Shown piece by piece: positions 25,556 to 33,373 of a stretch of 38,966 nt of DNA. This stretch comes from Thermodesulfobacteriota bacterium (GTDB lineage: Bacteria; Desulfobacterota; Desulfuromonadia; Desulfuromonadales; Geopsychrobacteraceae). The notes beneath the pieces are model-generated. The model was not told where the DNA came from, did not search any database, and saw only the letters and a program-made list of their open reading frames with translations. A program made the translations under genes and the position numbers. Position 1 is the first letter of the stretch. Every line of letters starts with the position of its first letter. The DNA lies in contig JANQIN010000025.1 in assembly GCA_028282145.1 (NCBI GenBank), positions 1 to 38,966 on the forward strand, in the 5' to 3' direction.

Positions 25556-27208
25556 GTGACATCTTCACGGACCTATGTGATCGGTCATAAAAACCCCGAT
25601 TCGGACAGTATCTGCAGTGCGATTGCCTATGCCCGGCTGAGGGAAGCCCAGGGGATGGAGGGGGTGCAGCCGGCAAGAGCCGGTACCTTGAACCGACAGA
25701 CCGAATTTGTCCTGGAGGAGCTGGCGGTCAACCCTCCGCAGTTACTTACCGATGTGCACCCACGTGTATGCGACGTTCTCAGCCCCTCTCTGGTGACGGT
25801 TCCTCCCGATGCGCCTCTCTCAAGGGCGCTGGAGTTGTTTCATCTGCATAACATCCGTACCTTGCCGGTGGTTGATGCAGAGCGCCATCCGTTGGGCATG
25901 CTCTATCTGAAGCAGCTTTCAGAGCGATTTCTGGTGCCCAGACAGGCCAGCGAAATTCGTAAGGTTCGCGCCAGTCTCAACGCCATCGCCACCTGTCTTC
26001 AAGGCAGCTTGCTGAATGCTCAGGGGGCGGACCGGATCGAAGATCTGCACCTCTATGTCGGCGCGATGGATTCGGCGACCTTCAAAGACCGGATGAGGGA
26101 GCGGGACGATGTTCGGCAAACCGTCCTGATTACCGGCGATCGGCGGAAGATTCTCGATCAGGCGGTCGAGTTGGGGGTGCGGCTTCTGGTCGTCACCGGC
26201 GATCTGCCGATCCCGGAAGAGGTCGCTGCGATGGCCAGAGAGAACGATGTGTCGATTCTGACGACAGGGTTCGATACGGCTACGGCAACCTGGCTGGCCC
26301 GTCTCTCTACCCCGGTGGAATGCCTTCTCGGTGATACGTTTCCGACCATCGGGGAGCGGGAACGGTTGGAGGACTTACGACTTAAGCTCACCCACAGCGA
26401 GGTCCCCGGTGTGATCGTGCTTGATGGGGACAAGCGGGTTGTCGGTGTTGCGACCAAATCAAATCTGCTGCAACCATCGCCGATCAAGTTGATCCTGGTC
26501 GATCACAATGAGCTGTCTCAATCGGTCAGCGGGGCCGACCGCGTGGAAATTCTGGAAGTGGTGGATCATCACCGCTTGGGGAACTTCCATACCGATCAAC
26601 CGATCCGGTTTATCAACCAACCTCTGGGCAGCACCTGTTCGGTGGTGGCAACTCTGTATCGCCAGGCGCGTCTGACTCCGGATCGTGCAACGGCGGCCTT
26701 GATGCTGGCCGGCCTTCTCTCCGACACCGTTATCCTGAAATCACCCACCACGACCGATATCGACAGGGAGCTGGCCACCTGGCTCAGCGATCTTTCCGGT
26801 TATGGGGTGCAGGAGTTCGGACAGCGGATTTTTGCGGCCGGAAGTTCCCTGGGGGCCTATCCCACAACCCGGGATTTGGTGTTGGCCGACTTCAAGGAGT
26901 TCACCGTGGATGAGGAGAAGATCGGGATCGGTCAGGTCGAGGTGGTTAATTTTACAGAGTTCTATGACCTGAAAAAGGCCATCCATGAGGCGTTGCAAGA
27001 GCTGAAGAAACAGCGGGACCTGATGATGATCGGTCTTCTGGTCACCGATATCGTCAAGGAGACCAGCCTCTTCCTTGCACTGGGGAACAAGGACCTGCCC
27101 TACCGGATGGCTTATCCGCAGCTGGAAGAGAATCTGTACGAACTCAAAGGGGTCCTGTCGCGGAAAAAGCAGTTGGCACCCCATCTGCTGAAGGCCCTTA
27201 AAAACTAA
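25556..27208 (+). CDS. ppaC: Family II (Mn-dependent) inorganic pyrophosphatase with CBS and DRTGG domains
   Basis: A 550-residue regulated pyrophosphatase that hydrolyses PPi to phosphate. The DHH-type metal site is split by an insert: YVIGHKNPDSDSI at residues 8-20, then CBS1 with LPVVDAERHPLGMLYLK, DRTGG and CBS2 (about 75-300), then LILVDHNELSQS and VVDHHRLGNF. The C-terminal DHHA2 domain ends with the substrate-binding LSRKKQLAPHLLKAL. In this subfamily adenine nucleotides bound by the CBS pair tune activity. The GTG at 25556 is chosen because AAGGAG lies 6 bases before it and the conserved N-terminal strand begins 6 codons later. The stop overlaps that of the convergent kinase by 4 bases. 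Confidence 0.93.
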   Translation: MTSSRTYVIGHKNPDSDSICSAIAYARLREAQGMEGVQPARAGTLNRQTEFVLEELAVNPPQLLTDVHPRVCDVLSPSLVTVPPDAPLSRALELFHLHNIRTLPVVDAERHPLGMLYLKQLSERFLVPRQASEIRKVRASLNAIATCLQGSLLNAQGADRIEDLHLYVGAMDSATFKDRMRERDDVRQTVLITGDRRKILDQAVELGVRLLVVTGDLPIPEEVAAMARENDVSILTTGFDTATATWLARLSTPVECLLGDTFPTIGERERLEDLRLKLTHSEVPGVIVLDGDKRVVGVATKSNLLQPSPIKLILVDHNELSQSVSGADRVEILEVVDHHRLGNFHTDQPIRFINQPLGSTCSVVATLYRQARLTPDRATAALMLAGLLSDTVILKSPTTTDIDRELATWLSDLSGYGVQEFGQRIFAAGSSLGAYPTTRDLVLADFKEFTVDEEKIGIGQVEVVNFTEFYDLKKAIHEALQELKKQRDLMMIGLLVTDIVKETSLFLALGNKDLPYRMAYPQLEENLYELKGVLSRKKQLAPHLLKALKN

Positions 27209-28842
27209 CTGTCTGAACCGGGTTCGCGGAGCTCCACCCGAACTGTGCAGCCGCCACCAGGCGTTTGTTCGATCCAGGCTCTTCCCTGGAACAGATCGGC
27301 AATTTTCTGTACGGTCGACAGCCCGATGCCGGTTCCGGTTTTATCCTTTCCGGTCGATCCTCGATAGAAGGCTTCGAAGACCTTCTCCTTCTCTTGTTCC
27401 GGCAGACCCGGGCCGTGGTCCTGCACCCATAGCTGGAGGGATTGTTCGCTCCGCGCTGCACCGACCTCAATCGCCTGAGTGGCCTCGGCGGCATAGCGAA
27501 GGGCGTTGCCGATCAGATTCAGAAAGATCTGTGACAGCTGGGTTGGGGCGATGCGAAATGTCATCTCCCGGGGAAGACTGTTTTTCACCCCGGGTGGGAA
27601 AGAGCGCAGGTCCAATTGGGAGAGGGTGTCGACCAATACAGCATGCAGGTTGCTTGGCTTTTCCGGTGGTTTCAGGGCACCGACGCTGGCAAGCGTCAGC
27701 AGGTCGTCCATGAGGGCCAGCATCCGCTCCCCTTGGGTATGAATATTCTGCAGACACTCCCGTTCGGTCTCATCCAGTTTGTCCGCAGCAATATCCAGCA
27801 GGACCTCACTGAATCCCAATATGGCGGTCAACGGGCTCTTCAGGTCGTGTGACACGGTATGTGCAAACGATTCCAGCTCCCTGTAGGCCTGTTCCAGTCG
27901 CTCTTCGGTACGTTTGAGTTCGGTGATATCCTCCAACACCCCTTCCATGTATTTGAAGGAACCGTCCTCGTTATGTTGGGCGGTGGCATAGACGGCGCAC
28001 CAGATCGGTGTCCCATCCTTTCGCTTCATGGGCAGTTCGTGGCGTCGGACCGAACCCTGGCGAATCAGTTCGCGCAACAGGCCGATACGGTCCGCAGGAT
28101 CCCGGTAGAGATCGGTGATCGGGACCTTCTGCAACTCCTCCGCGGAATCAAAGCCGAACATCTGTACGACGGCCGGATTTACTTGAAGATAACGGCCGGT
28201 GCCGCCTGAAGAGCGATACATGCCGATCGGGCAATGGTCGACAAGCCCCCTGTATCGGGCCTCACTTTCCCGGCAGGCCTCTTCGGCCTGAACCCGTGCG
28301 GTGATATCGGCACACACCTCGACCACGCCACAGACCTCTCCCTCTTTGCCGAAAACCGGATACCCATGAATCAACCAGACCCGGCCATCGGGTGAGCGAA
28401 TCTCCGACTCCTCGGGTTTACGGGTCTGGCGACAGAGGATCACCGGGCACCCCGAGCAAGGGAGTTTTCGCTGATGCCAGATTTCGTGGCAAAGACGCCC
28501 TTGCAACTCCTCCGGGGAAAGATGAACCGACCGACCGGCGGTCTGATTGGCCCAGACCACACGCTGGTCGGCTCCGTAATAGACGATCAATTCGCGGGTG
28601 GTGTCGAGAATCATCCCTTTCAGGGTCCGTTCACGGACCAGGGCCCGACGGGTGCGAATATGGATGACGAGTCCTGTACACAGGGCCAGAACAATCAGAC
28701 CCACCAGGGCGAAATCCACAACTGGAAGGAAGGAGACGTGGGCCGGTTCAAGGGCCCAGGCGGAAGATGGCAAAGCGGTGGTCAGAATCCCCCCGGACAA
28801 AAGATTGAATGCGGCGAAGGACGGTCGCACCTGCACTGCCAT
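27205..28842 (-). CDS. Membrane PAS-PAS sensor histidine kinase
   Basis: A 545-residue sensor kinase. An N-terminal signal-like hydrophobic segment (about 1-30) and a membrane helix near 40-62 leave only a short extracytoplasmic loop. Two PAS domains follow (about 78-185 and 195-310). The first carries a cysteine cluster, Cys118, Cys129, Cys132 and Cys137, in the pattern C-x10-C-x2-C-x4-C. HisKA has His332 in VSHDLKSPL. The ATPase domain shows NLIGNALRYA, DHGPGLP and GTGIGLSTVQ, and a FYRGS segment typical of this kinase group. The ATG at 28842 has GAGG 8 bases upstream; an upstream GTG frame lacks a site. It is single, without a cognate regulator next to it. The input is likely redox or a small intracellular ligand. 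Confidence 0.9.
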   Translation of the reverse strand: MAVQVRPSFAAFNLLSGGILTTALPSSAWALEPAHVSFLPVVDFALVGLIVLALCTGLVIHIRTRRALVRERTLKGMILDTTRELIVYYGADQRVVWANQTAGRSVHLSPEELQGRLCHEIWHQRKLPCSGCPVILCRQTRKPEESEIRSPDGRVWLIHGYPVFGKEGEVCGVVEVCADITARVQAEEACRESEARYRGLVDHCPIGMYRSSGGTGRYLQVNPAVVQMFGFDSAEELQKVPITDLYRDPADRIGLLRELIRQGSVRRHELPMKRKDGTPIWCAVYATAQHNEDGSFKYMEGVLEDITELKRTEERLEQAYRELESFAHTVSHDLKSPLTAILGFSEVLLDIAADKLDETERECLQNIHTQGERMLALMDDLLTLASVGALKPPEKPSNLHAVLVDTLSQLDLRSFPPGVKNSLPREMTFRIAPTQLSQIFLNLIGNALRYAAEATQAIEVGAARSEQSLQLWVQDHGPGLPEQEKEKVFEAFYRGSTGKDKTGTGIGLSTVQKIADLFQGRAWIEQTPGGGCTVRVELREPGSDS

Positions 28843-28977
28843 GGCCAGGGCCTCGCGTATCGGGGTCGATTGAGAATGTGGAATCTTTCGTGACCAGTAT
28901 GTCAAAGAACCCACTGTTGTCCAGAGTCAGCCAGGTGGCCCCCCCAAAGAAAAAGGTGACAGTCTGAGTCAACTTTG

Positions 28978-28986
28978 TGGCACAAT
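28978..28986 (+). promoter_or_regulatory. Extended -10 promoter overlapping the start of the coiled-coil gene
   Basis: TGGCACAAT fits an extended -10, inside the 12-mer TTGTGGCACAAT that recurs at 33356-33367. A possible -35 GTGACA lies 19 bases upstream. The start would fall at about 28993, next to the ATG at 28994, which has no ribosome binding site, so the mRNA could be leaderless. Confidence 0.4.
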
Positions 28987-28993
28987 GCGGGCT

Positions 28994-30991
28994 ATGCGAC
29001 TATTTATTCTTTTGATCGGATCCCTTCTGTTGGTAACCCCTTTGTATGCAGCCAAGCCTAAACCCAAGCCCCTCAATCCGGAGGAGGTTCGAGAACAAAT
29101 TGACCGTCTTCTGGTCAACGACCAGCCCGCCCGTCAGATCCAGAGATGGGATAAGGTTCGTAAAGGGCTGGCCTACAACCAGAAGAAATTTTCCCGTCGT
29201 CTCAGCCAGCAGAAGGTTCGGATCGACCGTGCCAAAGAACAGAAGTCGGTTCTTCAAAAGAGCCTGATGAAACTGGACCGGCAGTTACAGGCGACAACAA
29301 AGACGCCTCATCTGGATACTGCCCGCGTTGCGGCTCTCGAAAAACAGTACCGTCAGACAGAGGCCGACCTCCTGAAGAGGATCGAAGGCATTCGGGTCAA
29401 AGCCGATCAGTTGAAAAAGTACAAAACAACGCGCCAGGGCCGTCAGGTAACCTATCTTCTCAACTTCCACCAACGGCAGTTGCAGAACGTCAAGATGCGT
29501 CAGGATCTCCTTGCGGCCGATCCGACGGTTGCTCAGCGACTGGAAATGGAAGAAAAGCTGCACGCCCTCTTGAAACAGATCTCAGCCTCGGAACGGCAGA
29601 TCTTCCGATTTACGAAAGACAGCCGTAAACTGGTCAGGCAAACTCGGGAACTTTCCCTCCAGGAGGAGGACCTCTGGTCGTCGCGGCTCTCTCAAGTGAA
29701 CGCCCTGTTGCCCGAGTCCGAAGCGCCCCCCTTTCTTCAGACCCTCCGCTATTCCCTCAAAGATGGTACGGCCTGTTATGAAACCAGCTGGGTATCTCGG
29801 AAAGGGGAAGCCGATCTGGCGCCCTGGGAGAAACTGGTCGATCGTCGGGACCGGTTGGTCAAATATCGCAGCCTGGTTCTTCAGGAACAAAAGATCGCCG
29901 AGAGAGATTATCGACAGGCATTGGCGCAGTACAAGAAACTCCAGAAAGACGCGTTGGACCGTCGGTGGTTTGAGCTGGCAACCCGAGTCGGACTCGAGAC
30001 CTATGCGTCCACCTTTGTAGAGACGCCCGGCCTGGGAGCCGATCTGGTGCGGGGATGGCTTTTGTCCCCTGCTGCTCCAACGGGACTGTCGCTCGAGATG
30101 CTGCCCGGCAGCCTTCTTCGTCTCCGCCAAGGGGCCGGAGTCGGTTTGTTTGGTCTTGCCCAGACCGGTGCTCCGGAACTGCCGGTCGGAGACCCCCTTC
30201 TTCGCAGCTGGCAACCTTTCGATGTTGAAGCTCTGGTCCGGATTCTGCAGCCATGGATTCAAAACCAGGCATCCTGGGAGCTCGCCACTGTGCAAACCAA
30301 CGGCAAGCTTGGAGTGCCCGTTTCGCTCCGTCATTCTTGGAAGGCGTTGCGCCAGCGGGTTCAGGGCAAGGCCCGTGCTCGGATAAATCCGGCCCAACTG
30401 GCCGGTCGCGCCCCTGTTGCTGGTACCGACCAGATTATGCTCCGGGAGATGGCACAACGGAAGGCGGATGTTTTTCTGAGGGTGGCAGAGGCCGAGATGG
30501 AGCTGGCTCTGGCAGCCCTGCGACGAGAACTGGTGTCTGCCAAACGCTCCGGGATTCACCAGCTCTTACTTTCTCTGGTTCAGCAAGAGGCGCCAACCAT
30601 CCTTGAGTCTCTGTCCAGGGATTGGGAAAAGGCCCGGGTTCAGAAGACTTCATTGCCTTGGCAGGCACACTGTTCAAATGCCGATACGGGTGTTCTGACG
30701 CTGGGATTCAGTCGGTCGGTCAAACTCGAGGAGGCCCGGATCAACAAGGTCCCGCTGATCTTGACCCGTGGGGGCAACCGCACCCGGCAGTTCCGATTGT
30801 TCCTGCCGCCGCAATGGGATGCCGGTGTGCCCAACAAGGTATCGGTCAAGGCGCGGTTAAAGAAAAGGCTGCTTCCGACACATCAACTGGACACCGATCC
30901 GACCAGCCGAAGCCTACCGTTGTTGAAGCCGGATGGTTCCCTCGCATGGAAAAACTATCAGGCGCAGGAGACCTTTAGCGGCCAGTTTTAA
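28994..30991 (+). CDS. Secreted coiled-coil protein of unknown function
   Basis: I do not recognise this 665-residue protein. It has a clear signal peptide (MRLFILLIGSLLLVTPLYAA), then a Lys/Pro-rich start (KPKPKPLNPEE) and a long charged helical region with coiled-coil character from about residue 35 to 330, rich in Gln, Lys, Arg and Leu. A central segment (about 340-450) is less charged, with GWLLSPAAPTGLSLEMLPG and LLRSWQPFDVEAL. Another helical block spans about 470-560, and a short probable beta domain at 575-645 has NADTGVLTLGFSRSV and NKVSVKARLKKRLLP. There is no membrane segment after the signal, so it is probably periplasmic. The ATG at 28994 is preferred over one three codons earlier because the predicted transcript starts between them. 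It abuts the convergent GGDEF-EAL gene. Confidence 0.75.
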   Translation: MRLFILLIGSLLLVTPLYAAKPKPKPLNPEEVREQIDRLLVNDQPARQIQRWDKVRKGLAYNQKKFSRRLSQQKVRIDRAKEQKSVLQKSLMKLDRQLQATTKTPHLDTARVAALEKQYRQTEADLLKRIEGIRVKADQLKKYKTTRQGRQVTYLLNFHQRQLQNVKMRQDLLAADPTVAQRLEMEEKLHALLKQISASERQIFRFTKDSRKLVRQTRELSLQEEDLWSSRLSQVNALLPESEAPPFLQTLRYSLKDGTACYETSWVSRKGEADLAPWEKLVDRRDRLVKYRSLVLQEQKIAERDYRQALAQYKKLQKDALDRRWFELATRVGLETYASTFVETPGLGADLVRGWLLSPAAPTGLSLEMLPGSLLRLRQGAGVGLFGLAQTGAPELPVGDPLLRSWQPFDVEALVRILQPWIQNQASWELATVQTNGKLGVPVSLRHSWKALRQRVQGKARARINPAQLAGRAPVAGTDQIMLREMAQRKADVFLRVAEAEMELALAALRRELVSAKRSGIHQLLLSLVQQEAPTILESLSRDWEKARVQKTSLPWQAHCSNADTGVLTLGFSRSVKLEEARINKVPLILTRGGNRTRQFRLFLPPQWDAGVPNKVSVKARLKKRLLPTHQLDTDPTSRSLPLLKPDGSLAWKNYQAQETFSGQF

Positions 30992-32623
30992 CTAAAGCGG
31001 ATGGGGACTTTGGGCGTAGCCGAGGGGGATGGCCTCCTGAGGGCCTGCGAGTCCCCGTGCCAGGGAAAGGTCCAGTTGCAACCCTTGCTTGAGGCGCTGG
31101 TTCAGTTCCAGAGCCGGCATGGGGACGGCAAAGTGGAATCCCTGGATGCTCTGGCAGTTGTTGTCGACCAGAAAGTTCAGTTGTTCCTGGGTTTCGACCC
31201 CTTCGGCAAGGACCTCAACTCCCAACTCCCGTCCCATGGCAATGACCCCGCGAACGATCTTTTCGGACTTCTGGCAGGTAGTAAGGTTTCGCACAAAGGA
31301 GCCGTCGATCTTGATCCGGTTGAACCGGTATCGCTGTAGATAGTTCAGGGAAGAAAAGCCGGCCCCAAAGTCGTCGATTGCCAGGGAGACGCCCAGCCGG
31401 CTGAGCTTGGTCAGGGTGGCGGCCATCTTCTCGGGTTCTTTGACCAGTACCGTTTCGGTGATCTCCAGCTCCAGAGCTTTGGCGGGCAGTCGTGTCTTCT
31501 GCAGGATCAGTTGTACGGTCGACGGGAAGTCGCTGTGGAGAATCTGCTTGACGGAGACGTTGACTCCGATTCGAATCCTGGAAAGCCCCGCCTGGATCAG
31601 CTCTCGTCCATAGCGACAAGCCTTCTCCAGCATCAACTCCCCAAAAGGAATAATTAATCCTGAATCCTCTGCCACCGGGATAAATCGATCCGGCGGTATC
31701 AACCCCTCCTGAGGATGATTCCAGCGAGCCAGAGCTTCGATCCCGATGATTCCGCCGTGGCGCAGACTGGCCTGGGGTTGCCAGTGGAAAACGAGCCCTT
31801 TGGGGGCCGTCAGGGCCGATCTCAGATCGCTTTCAATCCGGACCCGATCCATCGCCTCGACGTCGATCTGCTTCTGAAAGTACTGGAACTGATTCCGGCC
31901 CTTATCCTTGGCGCGATACATGGCGGTATCGGCCTTTTTCATCAGGGCTTCGGAGGTGCTTCCGTCGGCAGGATAGAGCGCGATGCCGATGCTGCCGGTG
32001 CAACTGATCTGATGGCCTTTGATTTTAAACGGTTCGTTGAGCAGGTTGATAAACCTTTGGGCAAAAGTAGTGACGTCCTGATGCCGCTTGGCATGGTTCA
32101 GGATCAACAGAAATTCATCACCACCCAATCTTCCCAGGGTATCGCTCTTTCTCACATAAGGTTTCAGCCGCCGGGTTGCTGTCTGTAGCAGGATGTCCCC
32201 GGACGGGTGCCCCAGAGAGTCGTTCACCTTTTTGAACCAGTCAAGGTCCAGGAAGAACACCGCCAGGGTGCGTCGTTCGCGTTTGGCCTGTGCCAGGGCG
32301 TGGTCCAGGCGGTCCAGCAGCAGTGTGCGGTTGGGAAGACCGGTCAATTGGTCGTAATAAGCCAGAGATTGAATCCGGCGCTCCGCTTCAATCTGTGCGG
32401 CAGACTGTTTTTTGAATTGCTGAAAATGACGCAGGGAGAAGAAGGCGGTCAAGGCGATCAGAACGGCCAGAGCGACCAGGGCCTCGAGAATCCGGTTCAG
32501 TGGCAGGTGCTGTGATACTGCGGAGAACAGACCCCACTTGTCCTGTACCCAACAGGCAGCAAAGAAACTGCCGACCCCGAATCCCAAGGTCGAAATTATT
32601 TCCAGACCCAAACGACGAAACAT
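30992..32623 (-). CDS. GGDEF-EAL protein, cyclic di-GMP turnover
   Basis: A 543-residue inner-membrane protein. Two hydrophobic helices (about 8-25 and 46-64) flank a short loop of about 20 residues, too small for an independent sensor. The diguanylate cyclase domain keeps LGGDEF (about 166-171) and the inhibitory RxxD site (RKSD) five residues before it. The phosphodiesterase domain keeps EALARW, NVSV, EITET, IDDFGAGFSS, KIDGSF, AEGVE and QGFHFA, so both activities look intact. The start is uncertain: ATG at 32623 has no strong ribosome binding site, and a GTG five codons upstream (32638) is the alternative. It stands alone, convergent with the coiled-coil gene. Confidence 0.93.
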   Translation of the reverse strand: MFRRLGLEIISTLGFGVGSFFAACWVQDKWGLFSAVSQHLPLNRILEALVALAVLIALTAFFSLRHFQQFKKQSAAQIEAERRIQSLAYYDQLTGLPNRTLLLDRLDHALAQAKRERRTLAVFFLDLDWFKKVNDSLGHPSGDILLQTATRRLKPYVRKSDTLGRLGGDEFLLILNHAKRHQDVTTFAQRFINLLNEPFKIKGHQISCTGSIGIALYPADGSTSEALMKKADTAMYRAKDKGRNQFQYFQKQIDVEAMDRVRIESDLRSALTAPKGLVFHWQPQASLRHGGIIGIEALARWNHPQEGLIPPDRFIPVAEDSGLIIPFGELMLEKACRYGRELIQAGLSRIRIGVNVSVKQILHSDFPSTVQLILQKTRLPAKALELEITETVLVKEPEKMAATLTKLSRLGVSLAIDDFGAGFSSLNYLQRYRFNRIKIDGSFVRNLTTCQKSEKIVRGVIAMGRELGVEVLAEGVETQEQLNFLVDNNCQSIQGFHFAVPMPALELNQRLKQGLQLDLSLARGLAGPQEAIPLGYAQSPHPL

Positions 32624-32669
32624 CTTAAATGAACCCACCCCATTCCGACCCTATTGCGGGCTATTTCAC

Positions 32670-32678
32670 AGTTTAGCA
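32670..32678 (-). promoter_or_regulatory. Candidate extended -10 promoter for the GGDEF-EAL gene
   Basis: TGCTAAACT on the minus strand is an extended -10, placing the start near 32663, about 40 bases before the ATG or 25 before the alternative GTG. No -35 is recognisable in the AT-rich upstream sequence. Confidence 0.35.
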
Positions 32679-32747
32679 AAAATGAGAAAAAATTAATACT
32701 AAAAATGAACGATAAAGGGTCAGATGAACCTCAGGTTGAGGATTGGG

Positions 32748-32773
32748 GCCGGGTGCCAATGAACTTGCCCGGC
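32748..32773 (-). terminator. Weak candidate terminator after the hemerythrin gene
   Basis: GCCGGG (32748-32753) pairs with CCCGGC (32768-32773), extendable by a G-U pair, about 30 bases after the hemerythrin stop codon. There is no U-run on the minus strand. A second small hairpin, CCTCA/TGAGG, follows at about 32729-32741. Confidence 0.25.
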
Positions 32774-32802
32774 AGGGTGAAGCGGAACAGTTTCCGATAC
32801 TT

Positions 32803-33216
32803 CTAGTGATCCGGTCGCGTTTGCGAGTCCAGGAATAGTTTAAAATCCAGATCTTCCCCGGTGGTATGGTCGAGGAACCATTTCACCAGGAATTGAATCA
32901 GATCTTCCGGATCGGGGTCCAGGTGCGCAAGTTTAAGGCTCTGGAGGCGTAGTTGTTCCAGAAGCTTCAAATGGGAAACCGTATGATTAAACAGATCGGG
33001 ATAATGCGCGAACCGCATCATATTTTCTTCACTTTTGAAATGAAACGCAGCGTACTTGATCAGTTCATCGACGGAATCCAGCAGATGAGCCAGTGGAGGG
33101 TCGGAGTGCAACATCTTCTCGAGGCGTTGTATAAGCAAAAGGAAATATTGATGCTGGTGGTCGATCTCCGGTACGCCAATCCGATAGGTGTCCTGCCATT
33201 CGGTGGTCAGTGTCAT
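32803..33216 (-). CDS. Bacteriohemerythrin
   Basis: A 137-residue single-domain hemerythrin. The family's di-iron ligands are visible in order: IDHQHQYFL, HFKSEENMM, HTVSHLKLLEQL and WFLDHTTGEDLDF. The N-terminal WQDTYRIGVPEIDHQH is typical of bacteriohemerythrins. It should bind oxygen reversibly in the cytoplasm, either to carry it, store it or protect oxygen-sensitive enzymes. The ATG at 33216 has GAGG 5 bases before it and is chosen over an upstream TTG. It is divergent from the YgiQ gene across about 157 bases that contain a small inverted repeat, TAAGA/TCTTA, near 33255-33270. Confidence 0.94.
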   Translation of the reverse strand: MTLTTEWQDTYRIGVPEIDHQHQYFLLLIQRLEKMLHSDPPLAHLLDSVDELIKYAAFHFKSEENMMRFAHYPDLFNHTVSHLKLLEQLRLQSLKLAHLDPDPEDLIQFLVKWFLDHTTGEDLDFKLFLDSQTRPDH

Positions 33217-33358
33217 AAGGGCCTCTTCTTTCGTCAAAACAATGAAAATTCAATAAGATCGGTGTCTTAAAAATAACAGGGTCAAGGCATGGGATCAAAC
33301 AGTCTGTTCTCGTCAATCGATGTCGGTACGCTTTTATGCCGGTCTGAAGATGCGCTTG

Positions 33359-33367
33359 TGGCACAAT
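33359..33367 (+). promoter_or_regulatory. Extended -10 promoter of ygiQ, predicted leaderless
   Basis: TGGCACAAT is an extended -10 within TTGTGGCACAAT, identical over 12 bases to the element before the coiled-coil gene. It ends 6 bases before the ATG at 33374, so transcription is predicted to begin at the A of the start codon. No ribosome binding site lies upstream. Confidence 0.42.
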
Positions 33368-33373
33368 AACGCC

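Noticed and set aside
28985-28996. Sigma-54 element TGGCAC before the coiled-coil gene
   Set aside because: The GG-N10-GC spacing exists by chance, but the -12 reads GGGC instead of TTGC and would put the start inside the coding region.
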